The notes under the pieces were generated by a model, which saw only the letters and a program-made list of their open reading frames with translations, made no database searches and was not told where the DNA came from. The translations under genes and the position numbers were made by a program. From assembly GCA_003354055.1 (NCBI GenBank), contig PIVQ01000459.1, forward strand, positions 1 to 6,101: a stretch of DNA of 6,101 nt, in the 5' to 3' direction. Each line of letters opens with the position of its first letter. Position 1 is the stretch's first letter. Positions 1 to 5,032 of the stretch are shown here, piece by piece. This DNA is from Desulfobacteraceae bacterium. Lineage in GTDB: Bacteria; Desulfobacterota; Desulfobacteria; Desulfobacterales; Desulfobacteraceae.

Positions 1-208
1 TTTTTAATGTGGCCCAAATTTTCTTTAATCCGTAGAGCTGTTCCCCGTTGTGTTTTCGCATGATAATCCTTTGAATTTTCCGTTGCCTTTACGATAGCCA
101 GTGTTGCCCAAAACATGACGGATTTCAACTGTAAAAATAATAATAAACATGGACGGATAAAAAAGGATAATGCTATCGTCTGCAAAAAAAATCAAAAGAG
201 AGACGAAT
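1..208. other. Left-edge upstream region without a supported gene
   Basis: This is AT-rich sequence ahead of the SRPBCC gene. A minus-strand reading frame crosses it (25-270), but it overlaps the start of the SRPBCC gene and has no recognisable domain, so I do not call it. A GATAAT sequence at 166-171 resembles a -10 box, but no -35 box lies at a normal distance. No clear hairpin or repeat was seen. The first ~100 bases could hold the degraded end of a neighbouring gene, but nothing is readable. Confidence 0.4.
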
Positions 209-658
209 ATGAGAAAACAAAAGATACGAATCCAACAGGCGTTTAAGGCCCCTGTTGAAGAAATCTTCAACCTTCTGACCGATCACGAAACATTTGGCCG
301 GATCGTAGGCGCGAACATAAAACGGGTGATTGACAGTCCGGAACCAAACCCCAACGGTGCAGGATCAGTCCGGCAAATTGCCGCATTCCCGGGCATCAAA
401 TTTGAAGAGACAGTCGTCATTTTTGAACAGAATCGTTCGATGGAGTATGTGGTCAGCAAAGGCAGCCCTATTAAAAATCACAGGGGCTGCTTTGCATTTT
501 CACAGGACCAGGATACCACATGGGTTGACTATACCATTATCTTTGAACCCAGGTTGCCGTTTTTCTTTCTTGGCCCTGTTTTACGACGGGTCATTGGAGC
601 GCCTTTAAAAAAAGGAATCGGTCAGCTGGCTGACCAGATCGAACAAAGAGGAGGTTGA
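209..658 (+). CDS. SRPBCC (START/Bet v1-like) family protein
   Basis: Encodes 149 residues, a usual length for a single SRPBCC domain, the helix-grip fold that binds hydrophobic ligands in a deep cavity. The N-terminus (residues 5-30) has the typical opening: a beta strand (KIRIQQAF), then APVEEIFNLLTDHETFGR, the helix that begins with 'aP.e.vf..l.d'. Alternating strands follow (VRQIAAF, FEETVVIFEQ, MEYVV, TWVDYTIIFEP), and a C-terminal amphipathic helix (about 122-147) closes the cavity. The proline- and phenylalanine-rich piece LPFFFLGP (116-123) precedes that helix; there is no signal peptide. The ATG at 209 is preferred because a purine-rich AGAGAGA (197-203) sits 5 bases upstream; an in-frame ATG at 170 lacks a good site. 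The ligand and role are unknown. The gene stands alone and converges on the PhnA-like gene. Family call is confident, function is not. Confidence 0.85.
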   Translation: MRKQKIRIQQAFKAPVEEIFNLLTDHETFGRIVGANIKRVIDSPEPNPNGAGSVRQIAAFPGIKFEETVVIFEQNRSMEYVVSKGSPIKNHRGCFAFSQDQDTTWVDYTIIFEPRLPFFFLGPVLRRVIGAPLKKGIGQLADQIEQRGG

Positions 659-685
659 CGGGGCATTTTTAAAGCTCCATCGACC
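653..685. terminator. Hairpin between convergent genes
   Basis: Bases 653-664 can pair with 674-685 (12 positions: nine Watson-Crick pairs, two G-T wobbles and one C-A mismatch) around a 9-base AT-rich loop. It overlaps the TGA stop of the SRPBCC gene (656-658) and lies 17 bases past the stop of the minus-strand PhnA-like gene. The position suits a shared terminator for the two converging genes. There is no T-run after the stem on either strand, so it is at best a non-canonical terminator. Confidence 0.35.
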
Positions 686-702
686 ATCAGGCAGACCGGC
701 TT

Positions 703-1275
703 CTACTTGGCCTTTTTAACATACTTGGTCAGAATAACAATCTGGGTGCCGTTAACCTTGCCCTCGATCTGCTCATTATTGTCCGCCACCAGGGAAATAT
801 TGCGAACGGCAGTCCCGCGTTTAGCGGTAAAGCCGGTCCCTTTTACATCCAGATCCTTGATCACCGTTATGGTGTCTCCTGCAGAGAGGACCGCGCCGTT
901 GCAATCCACATATTTAAGCGTATCCTCGCCTTCACCGGTTGCTTTGGCCCAGGTCAGAGCCTCATCTTCCAGATAGAGCATGTCCAGAAGATCCTGGGGC
1001 CAGCCTTCTTCTCTCAGACGGGTCAGCATCCGCCAGGCCACCACCTGAACAGCCGTAGTCTCACTCCACATGCTGTCGTTCAGGCAGCGCCAGTGATTAA
1101 CATCAACATTTTCCGGCGTCTCAATCTGATCCCGGCAGGTCTCGCAGATCAGAATACTATCCTCGGCACCGCTATTCGGGGGCGGCGGCACTTCATATAC
1201 CCCAAGACCGTCTGTGGCTCCGCATAATTCACACTGAGACCCGCTGCGGTCATTTAATATTTTCTCAACACTCAT
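703..1275 (-). CDS. PhnA/YjdM-type zinc-ribbon protein
   Basis: Encodes 190 residues. The N-terminus is a zinc ribbon with two cysteine pairs, C15-x2-C18 (CELC) and C44-x2-C47 (CETC). A middle segment (about 55-115) contains HWRCLNDSMWSE and helical sequence. The C-terminus (about 122-187) is the PhnA domain: VDCNGAVLSAGDTITVIKDL, then the GTGFTAKRGTAVRNI core, ending in KVNGTQIVILTKYVKK. This family is named from the E. coli phn region (PhnA, now YjdM). It should not be confused with phosphonoacetate hydrolase, also called PhnA. Its biochemical role is not established, and no phosphonate genes are nearby. The E. coli protein is about 110 residues; this is a longer form with an inserted middle part. 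The ATG at 1275 has GGAGAG (complement of 1284-1289) 8 bases upstream. Probably cytoplasmic and monocistronic. Confidence 0.93.
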   Translation of the reverse strand: MSVEKILNDRSGSQCELCGATDGLGVYEVPPPPNSGAEDSILICETCRDQIETPENVDVNHWRCLNDSMWSETTAVQVVAWRMLTRLREEGWPQDLLDMLYLEDEALTWAKATGEGEDTLKYVDCNGAVLSAGDTITVIKDLDVKGTGFTAKRGTAVRNISLVADNNEQIEGKVNGTQIVILTKYVKKAK

Positions 1276-1320
1276 ATTTGCAACTCTCCAAAATCAAGGA
1301 ACATTCCATTTAAAAAAAGC

Positions 1321-1351
1321 GTTATATTAATTGATTTTCACAGGAATTGAA
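1321..1351 (-). promoter_or_regulatory. Possible sigma70-type promoter of the PhnA-like gene
   Basis: On the minus strand TATAAC (complement of 1321-1326) resembles a -10 box, and TTCAAT (complement of 1346-1351) could be a -35 box. The spacing is 19 bases, longer than the ideal 17. The -10 box lies about 45 bases upstream of the ATG at 1275. In such AT-rich sequence chance matches are common. Confidence 0.25.
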
Positions 1352-1457
1352 AGACCAGGGCATAAAACAGGGAAAGTTGATTTTAAATCTCGCCCCAATT
1401 TGCATTGAGTTAAAATCTGGTGTAATATTAAATCCATATCAATTGAACTGAATCTCA

Positions 1458-1496
1458 AATGGGATTGATGTATTTTTCCCCAAAGTCCCATTGGGG
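1458..1496 (+). promoter_or_regulatory. Two mutually exclusive hairpins
   Basis: CCCCAA (1478-1483) pairs perfectly with TTGGGG (1491-1496) around a 7-base loop. AATGGGA (1458-1464) can instead pair with TCCCATT (1486-1492), which occupies the loop and part of the 3' arm of the first hairpin. The two cannot form together. Whether this region is transcribed is unknown. It lies about 120 bases upstream of the zinc-ribbon start. Confidence 0.25.
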
Positions 1497-1504
1497 ATAC
1501 CTGC

Positions 1505-1543
1505 TCAAGTACAATCAAGTAAATATTAACTTAAATTAGTTAA
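1505..1543. promoter_or_regulatory. Operator-like direct and inverted repeats
   Basis: TCAAGTA occurs at 1505-1511 and again at 1515-1521, a 10-base period that places both copies on the same DNA face. Just downstream, TTAACT (1526-1531) and AGTTAA (1538-1543) form an inverted repeat with a 6-base spacer. This lies 75-115 bases upstream of the zinc-ribbon gene, where a regulator could bind. The repeats are short and the region is AT-rich, so chance is a real alternative. Confidence 0.25.
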
Positions 1544-1576
1544 GAAATCTTTTTCGCTTTTGGTTATTCTTTTTTT

Positions 1577-1608
1577 CTGTAGGTTGGATTTTAACCTATA
1601 ACATACAG
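1577..1608 (+). promoter_or_regulatory. Hairpin abutting the ribosome binding site of the zinc-ribbon gene
   Basis: TAGGTT (1580-1585) pairs with AACCTA (1593-1598) around a 7-base loop. The flanking CTG (1577-1579) could also pair with CAG (1606-1608) across an asymmetric bulge. The outer arm touches the AGGA ribosome binding site (1607-1610), so folding could limit access to it. Alternatively the inverted repeat could be a protein-binding site in DNA. Confidence 0.35.
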
Positions 1609-1617
1609 GACAGAAAT

Positions 1618-1782
1618 ATGGAAAAATGCGAATGGGAATTTATTATTGATGAAAATGAAGATCATTACGAATCCGAGTGTGGTGGTGAATGGTTTTTTTT
1701 CGAGGGGACCAGAAAAGAAAATCGAATGAACTTGTGTCCATTTTGCGGAGAACCAATTCACGAGTATGAATCAATATTATAA
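1618..1782 (+). CDS. Small zinc-ribbon protein (54 residues)
   Basis: A 54-residue acidic protein beginning MEKCEWEF and ending in HEYESIL. Cysteines lie at C4, C21, C40 and C43. The pattern 'W-x-F...D...Y-E-S-E-C-G-G...F-x-x-G-T-x-K-E-N...L-C-P-F-C-G-E-P-I' matches a widespread family of tiny zinc-ribbon proteins found in prophages, plasmids and environmental chromosomes; members usually have the 'tECG..f.f..g.p.EN....CPyCGk.I' signature. C21, C40 and C43 with C4 could bind one zinc ion. An ACAGGA ribosome binding site (1605-1610, core AGGA) sits 7 bases before the ATG. The stop is TAA at 1780-1782. No function is established; DNA, RNA or protein contact is typical of such ribbons. It stands alone, with small hairpins upstream and large palindromes downstream. 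There is no transmembrane segment. Confidence 0.8.
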   Translation: MEKCEWEFIIDENEDHYESECGGEWFFFEGTRKENRMNLCPFCGEPIHEYESIL

Positions 1783-1812
1783 CCGTTGAATCTGAAGCTA
1801 AGGATCGGCTCC

Positions 1813-1889
1813 AAAACTACTTGATCTTTTGTTTCCAAAATACCCAGTCTTTTAAGGGGTTTTGGAAACAATTTAGATCAAGTTGTTTT
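1813..1889. repeat. Long imperfect palindrome I (AT-rich)
   Basis: The left arm (1813-1840) pairs with the right arm (1860-1889). AAAAC (1813-1817) pairs with GTTTT (1885-1889). After one T-T mismatch, ACTTGATCT (1819-1827) pairs with AGATCAAGT (1875-1883). After a small internal loop, TTGTTTCCAAAA (1829-1840) pairs with TTTTGGAAACAA (1860-1871). This gives 26 base pairs around a 19-base loop that itself has CCC (1843-1845) facing GGG (1857-1859). It begins 30 bases after the zinc-ribbon stop. It may be a terminator-like structure for that gene, although no T-run follows, or a miniature repeat element. Confidence 0.8.
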
Positions 1890-1901
1890 GTAACAATTCC
1901 T

Positions 1902-1917
1902 AAACCAAAAATGGTTT
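1902..1917. other. Short hairpin between the two large palindromes
   Basis: AAACCA (1902-1907) and TGGTTT (1912-1917) are perfectly complementary around a 4-base A loop. It lies in the gap between palindromes I and II, making three consecutive inverted repeats with no coding sequence. Confidence 0.5.
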
Positions 1918-1920
1918 GTG

Positions 1921-2021
1921 AACCGATCAGGTCCGGATAGGGTGCCGGAGCCATCAGATCGCAATTTTTGCTGTTTAAAAATTGATCGATCAGGCCTGGT
2001 GCCCCATCCGGACCGGCGGTT
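1921..2021. repeat. Long imperfect palindrome II (GC-rich arms)
   Basis: A 101-base palindrome. AACCG (1921-1925) pairs with CGGTT (2017-2021). GGTCCGGAT (1930-1938) pairs perfectly with ATCCGGACC (2006-2014). GGG (1940-1942) pairs with CCC (2002-2004), followed by G-T wobbles and CC/GG pairs. A less regular section contains the perfect palindrome TGATCGATCA (1983-1992). CAATTTTT (1962-1969) pairs with AAAAATTG (1977-1984) around a 7-base loop. Mismatches and wobbles suggest an older element or one kept as RNA structure. It shares no arm sequence with palindrome I. It lies downstream of the minus-strand decarboxylase and of the plus-strand zinc-ribbon gene. Confidence 0.8.
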
Positions 2022-2030
2022 GATATGCAT

Positions 2031-2051
2031 AGCCCTTAAGTCAAAAGGGCT
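2031..2051 (-). terminator. Hairpin just after the decarboxylase stop codon
   Basis: AGCCCTT (2031-2037) is the perfect complement of AAGGGCT (2045-2051) with a 7-base loop. On the minus strand the stem begins 2 bases after the TAA stop of the decarboxylase gene. No T-run follows, so it may need the palindrome beyond it, or Rho, to stop transcription. Confidence 0.4.
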
Positions 2052-2053
2052 GA

Positions 2054-3193
2054 TTACGGAATCCTGCCGAAGACCTGCCCCAGTTTATACAATTTATCTG
2101 TTTCAGGCAGCAGAACATCAATATCATTCCGTTCAAACAGAATAATCATATCCGAGCCACCAAACAGGAAATAGCCGAACTCATCGCCCTTGTTGACATA
2201 GTCACCTACGTCAACCGAAAAATTACAGGATGAAATAAAATCCATGCCGATGGGAAGCAGGGCCACCAGGCCGATGGGGGAGTCCATAACCATCAATCCG
2301 CGGTCCTGGCGGAACTGATATCCGGTGCCGTCTTTTGCATGCAGATCTCCGTCCGGGGATTGGTAGACATCGGCATAGACCTGACCTGAAATAATACCTG
2401 TTTCCAGAACCCGTCCCCGTACCGGGACATGATACCTGTGATAGGTAAACACCGTAAGATAGCTGTGAGTGAACAGCCCGCCCCTGAAGCTGTCCGCATA
2501 GTCGCTGCCTTCCAGAAGCGTCTCAATAGAATATGAATTGCCTTTGGACACAGTGACCCTGTCCTGCTCGTCAATGGCCCAGCACCCCTTGTAGACACTG
2601 TCGGCCGGCATGGTGATAATCGTATCGTCGCACATCCTTTCATGGATCAGGTTCTCATCTTCAGGCGGGTTGGGGCCTAAGGGCTGTACTTCCGAAGGCG
2701 GGTCATAGGGATGGGTTTTTGTGCCGATGGGCCGTTTGCCAGGCTTAATATAACGGGAGAAAAAGGTATTAAAACTGTCAAAACCCCCGGGCGGAATCTG
2801 AAACAGATCCATTTCAAATGCGCTGTCAAAGATGAACGAATTCAGATTATTGGCGGATTTCGGGGTATTCATAAAGCTGCCGTATTGCTCCGTGAACAAT
2901 ACCAGCCATTGCTGAAATCCCATAAATTTGGGGTCTTTCTGAAGAATATTTTCCTTTTGGCTTATGATGAAGTAAATGCCGTGAAAAAGGTTGCTGAATG
3001 TGGATTCCGCAGGGGTGGTTACAATTAATTGATTCAGGTACACATAAAAATCATCAAGGGATGAAATGGAGGCGTCCCAGCCGGGCGGCTGCCAGTTGGC
3101 ATCTGTGATGCAATTTCCTAAAGCCCATTTCAGGGTTTCATCCTTTTCCACCATGGCTTCCAGGGTCAGAATAATACGGTGACTCATCTGCAT
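2054..3193 (-). CDS. Phosphatidylserine decarboxylase family protein, PSDC-domain type
   Basis: Encodes 379 residues. Residues about 10-135 resemble the helical PSDC domain (Pfam PSDC type) found ahead of the catalytic domain in some bacterial and fungal members. The catalytic domain starts at FNTFFSRYIKPGKRPI (141-156), the usual 'FN.FF.R.lkpG.RPI' signature. MPADS (195-199) replaces the usual SPaDG, and HRYHVP (252-257) holds the active-site histidines. FGGSD (344-348) is the self-cleavage site: cutting between G346 and S347 would make the pyruvoyl group. By analogy with E. coli Psd the triad would be D198-H255-S347; the D-to-H spacing (57) equals that of D90-H147. No membrane helix or signal peptide is seen, unlike membrane-bound Psd, and no phosphatidylserine synthase gene is nearby. 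The domain order recalls fungal L-tryptophan decarboxylase PsiD, so a free amino acid substrate is possible (inference). ATG at 3193 is favoured by its Shine-Dalgarno site. Confidence 0.9.
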   Translation of the reverse strand: MQMSHRIILTLEAMVEKDETLKWALGNCITDANWQPPGWDASISSLDDFYVYLNQLIVTTPAESTFSNLFHGIYFIISQKENILQKDPKFMGFQQWLVLFTEQYGSFMNTPKSANNLNSFIFDSAFEMDLFQIPPGGFDSFNTFFSRYIKPGKRPIGTKTHPYDPPSEVQPLGPNPPEDENLIHERMCDDTIITMPADSVYKGCWAIDEQDRVTVSKGNSYSIETLLEGSDYADSFRGGLFTHSYLTVFTYHRYHVPVRGRVLETGIISGQVYADVYQSPDGDLHAKDGTGYQFRQDRGLMVMDSPIGLVALLPIGMDFISSCNFSVDVGDYVNKGDEFGYFLFGGSDMIILFERNDIDVLLPETDKLYKLGQVFGRIP

Positions 3194-3197
3194 AAAA

Positions 3198-3207
3198 CAC
3201 CTCCTTT
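3198..3207 (-). promoter_or_regulatory. Near-perfect Shine-Dalgarno site of the decarboxylase
   Basis: The minus strand reads AAAGGAGGTG, almost a full complement of the 16S rRNA 3' end, with 6 bases between GGAGG and the ATG at 3193. A second in-frame ATG at 3187 would be 12 bases away, so this site decides for the first. It predicts strong translation. Confidence 0.85.
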
Positions 3208-3237
3208 GGTTAAATTGGCATAAAACAATGGATCAGT

Positions 3238-3264
3238 GGATTCGAAGGAATCCGGTATTTTTGT
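3238..3264 (+). terminator. Orphan terminator-like hairpin with T-run
   Basis: GGATTC (3238-3243) and GAATCC (3248-3253) form a perfect 6-base stem with a GAAG loop, followed by GGTATTTTTGTT (3254-3265), a T-rich tail. In form it resembles a weak intrinsic terminator on the plus strand. However, no plus-strand gene ends here; it lies upstream of the minus-strand decarboxylase. It could stop stray transcription toward the AraC gene, or be an operator. Confidence 0.3.
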
Positions 3265-3270
3265 TAAAAC

Positions 3271-3468
3271 TTGAAGAAACCCCGGATAAATATTCAGGTT
3301 AGGATCGATGACAAAATTCCGGAAATATACCACATTAGTAACGAGAAAACGCTGTTGAACAGATTAAAAGACCGTATCGTTTTCAAAAATGAATGTCAAT
3401 TAATTCCGGTTATTTATCCACACCTGATCCCTCGAAAATCTGTGAGAAAATGGTTATTTAAGAAATAA
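3271..3468 (+). CDS. Short hypothetical reading frame, possibly a gene remnant
   Basis: A 65-codon frame rich in lysine and arginine, ending VRKWLFKK. It would need a TTG start at 3271. An in-frame TAA (3265-3267) lies two codons upstream, and no ribosome binding site precedes it. I recognise no domain. Another frame beginning at ATG 3228 (MDQWIRRNPV...) reads to a TAG at about 3300-3302 and also lacks a ribosome binding site; the two overlap in different frames. One possible reading is that a single older gene was broken by a frameshift, but with no homolog known to me that remains a guess. It could equally be a chance frame in the 327-base gap between the decarboxylase and the AraC gene. 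The rest of that gap shows only the hairpin at 3238-3264. Confidence 0.25.
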   Translation: MKKPRINIQVRIDDKIPEIYHISNEKTLLNRLKDRIVFKNECQLIPVIYPHLIPRKSVRKWLFKK

Positions 3469-3520
3469 TGTGCATTAGCTGTTCTATTAAAATAAAAGTC
3501 CGTGTAATACTATCTAAATT

Positions 3521-4423
3521 ATGGACAAATCTTACCAAAATCGAATTGACAGGGTAGTTGATCATATTCAGGCCAATCTTGCATCAGACCTTTCAGTAAA
3601 ACAGCTGTCAAAGATTGCCTGTTTTTCGGAGTTTCATTTCAGCCGCGTTTTCAGGGAGAATATGGGAGAATCGGTGTATCAGTTTATCCGGAGACTGAGA
3701 CTGGAGAAAGCTGCGGAACTGCTGCTGTCCAATACCGGTTTACCGGTGACCCAGATTGCCCTGATGTGCAGTTTTGCAACGCCGTCCTCTTTTGCCAAGA
3801 GTTTTAAGACGCATTTTAAAATGAACGCCACCAAATGGCGACACAGGGCCCAAACGTCTTTTGACGGAAAAGCGTTCCCGGGTGAGCGCCGCAGTATTTC
3901 GGTTGTGAATAATTCGCCGGTATGGACCTTTGAAGAAACCGGCAGGCAGGTGACAATCGAAAAAATGGCCCCCCTGAAGGTGGCCTACGTCAGATATGTC
4001 GGCCCTTACCAGGGGGACGAAGAAATTTTCAGCGGCCTGTATAGCCGGCTTTTTCAATGGGCAGTGCCCCGGGGGTACGTCACTGACGATACATTCACAC
4101 TGAACCTCTACCATGACAATCCAGAGATCACGGAAAGCGGCAAGCTCAGAGTCATGGTGGCCGTTCCGATACCGGACAGGGTTGAAGCGTCCGACACTGT
4201 GGGGATTACAACACTTTCCGGCGGCACCTATGCAACCTGCAGGTTTCTATTGAAAAAAGACGAGTTTGTTGCTGCCTGGGAGTGGATGTTTGCCATCTGG
4301 CTGAAAGACAGCGGTTATGAACTGGATGACCGGGAGCTGTTTGAACGGTATCTGTGCCAGAAAATCATGGACGACCACAGGATTTTTGATGTGGATATCT
4401 GTGTACCGGTTAAAACAAAATAG
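3521..4423 (+). CDS. AraC-family regulator with C-terminal GyrI-like ligand domain
   Basis: Encodes 300 residues. Residues about 8-108 form the AraC DNA-binding domain with two helix-turn-helix units: LSVKQLSKIACFSEFHFSRV (about 24-43) and LPVTQIALMCSFATPSSFAK (about 74-93), then FKTHFKMNATKWR at the end. After a linker, residues about 143-298 are a GyrI-like (SOUL/effector-binding) domain with the opening VTIEKMAPLKVAYVRYVGPY and the end FDVDICVPVK. This HTH-first layout is that of E. coli Rob and many multidrug or small-molecule-responsive activators, where the GyrI part binds hydrophobic or cationic ligands. The start is fixed: TAA (3515-3517) lies in frame two codons upstream. No Shine-Dalgarno site is seen. 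It lies 100 bases upstream of the TrmO-like/methyltransferase pair, its most likely target besides itself (inference). Confidence 0.95.
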   Translation: MDKSYQNRIDRVVDHIQANLASDLSVKQLSKIACFSEFHFSRVFRENMGESVYQFIRRLRLEKAAELLLSNTGLPVTQIALMCSFATPSSFAKSFKTHFKMNATKWRHRAQTSFDGKAFPGERRSISVVNNSPVWTFEETGRQVTIEKMAPLKVAYVRYVGPYQGDEEIFSGLYSRLFQWAVPRGYVTDDTFTLNLYHDNPEITESGKLRVMVAVPIPDRVEASDTVGITTLSGGTYATCRFLLKKDEFVAAWEWMFAIWLKDSGYELDDRELFERYLCQKIMDDHRIFDVDICVPVKTK

Positions 4424-4461
4424 CAGGTTTGGACAAATGAAACGCAGGATTTGAGAAGACT

Positions 4462-4473
4462 TTAAAATTTTAA
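4462..4473. promoter_or_regulatory. Perfect 12-base AT palindrome upstream of the TrmO-like gene
   Basis: TTAAAATTTTAA is a perfect palindrome lying 51 bases before the TrmO-like start, in the 100-base gap after the AraC gene. TATTAT (4479-4484) downstream could be a -10 box, but no good -35 box is visible; that would fit a promoter needing an activator. In an AT-rich gap this may be chance. Confidence 0.25.
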
Positions 4474-4523
4474 TTTCCTATTATCGGTCTGCATGAACGA
4501 TTCAGATCATAAAAGGAGACTAC

Positions 4524-5003
4524 ATGTCATCACAACTCATTATCAATCCCGTGGGCCGTGTCCGGGCAGAAAAAGGCCGCTTTCAATTAATAATCAAGCC
4601 ACACATCAAAGATGCCTTAACAGAACTTGCAGGATTCAGCCATATCCAGATCCTATGGTGGGGTCATAAGACAGATACGCCTGAAGACAGAACTGTCCTG
4701 ATTTCGAAAAAACCCTATAAAAACAGTCCTGATGAGATTGGAATTTTTGCCACCCGGTCCCAGATCCGGCCAAACCCTGTTTTGCTGACCACCGCTGCAA
4801 TACTTAGCGTAGATATTGATGCGGGCATTGTGGAACTGCCGTGGATTGATGCGGAAAACGACTCCCCGATTATTGATATCAAACCCTACCAGCCCTGTTT
4901 TGACAGGGTTCAGAATGTCAGATTACCTGAATGGTGCTCGGGCTGGCCCCAATGGCAAGAAGGTTCCGGAGCGTTTGACTGGGCCTCGGTGTTTAACTTC
5001 TAA
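4524..5003 (+). CDS. Short TrmO/TsaA-family (UPF0066) protein, putative SAM-dependent methyltransferase
   Basis: Encodes 159 residues, a lone TsaA-like beta-barrel domain; E. coli TrmO is about 235 residues with an extra C-terminal part absent here. TrmO uses S-adenosylmethionine to N6-methylate t6A37 in tRNA-Thr. Family signs in order: INPVGRVR (7-14), LAGFSHIQILWWGHK (35-49), the hallmark IGIFATRSQIRPNPV (72-86), and PIIDIKPYQP (115-124). Two deviations stand out. The region between the first strand and LAGFSH is very short, lacking the PRQPGL-type segment of TrmO. The usual DGTP before the 'vlDIKPY' motif reads ENDSP (111-115). The C-terminus is tryptophan-rich (EWCSGWPQWQ). The ribosome binding site AAGGAG (4513-4518) is 5 bases from the ATG. 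It is followed after 30 bases by a methyltransferase gene, so co-transcription is likely. Substrate is uncertain: tRNA or another molecule. Confidence 0.85.
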   Translation: MSSQLIINPVGRVRAEKGRFQLIIKPHIKDALTELAGFSHIQILWWGHKTDTPEDRTVLISKKPYKNSPDEIGIFATRSQIRPNPVLLTTAAILSVDIDAGIVELPWIDAENDSPIIDIKPYQPCFDRVQNVRLPEWCSGWPQWQEGSGAFDWASVFNF

Positions 5004-5032
5004 AATTCCTAAATTTCGCATAAGGAGATCAT

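Larger units (their letters stand above)
1276..1617. other. AT-rich divergent intergenic region with small hairpins
   Basis: This 342-base gap separates the divergent PhnA-like and zinc-ribbon genes, so it should hold both promoters. A 63-codon minus-strand frame (1327-1518) has no ribosome binding site that I can see and no domain, and I treat it as chance. Contents: a possible minus-strand promoter (1321-1351), two competing hairpins (1458-1496), a 7-base direct repeat spaced one helical turn apart (1505-1521), an 18-base inverted repeat (1526-1543), and a hairpin next to the ribosome binding site of the zinc-ribbon gene (1577-1608). Confidence 0.6.

Noticed and set aside
25..270. Minus-strand 81-codon frame with a hydrophobic stretch
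   Set aside because: It overlaps the start of the well-supported SRPBCC gene, starts inside it, and the apparent membrane segment is what AT-rich DNA yields by chance; no domain seen.
703..1275. Idea that the PhnA-like gene encodes phosphonoacetate hydrolase
   Set aside because: The zinc ribbon and PhnA (YjdM) domain belong to a different, name-sharing family; no alkaline phosphatase-type active site is present.
1327..1518. Minus-strand 63-codon frame in the PhnA/zinc-ribbon gap
   Set aside because: No ribosome binding site or known motif; it covers promoter and hairpin sequence of an AT-rich gap.
1918..2145. Plus-strand 75-codon frame
   Set aside because: It runs through palindrome II and antisense into the end of the decarboxylase; its protein is a by-product of the repeat.
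2293..2643. Minus-strand 116-codon frame inside the decarboxylase
   Set aside because: A shifted-frame shadow of the catalytic domain, which is itself intact and in frame across this stretch.
2711..3028. Plus-strand 105-codon frame opposite the decarboxylase
   Set aside because: Antisense shadow; no ribosome binding site or domain, while the minus-strand protein has clear family motifs here.
3740..4114. Minus-strand 124-codon frame opposite the AraC gene
   Set aside because: Antisense shadow of a gene with clear helix-turn-helix and GyrI-like domains.
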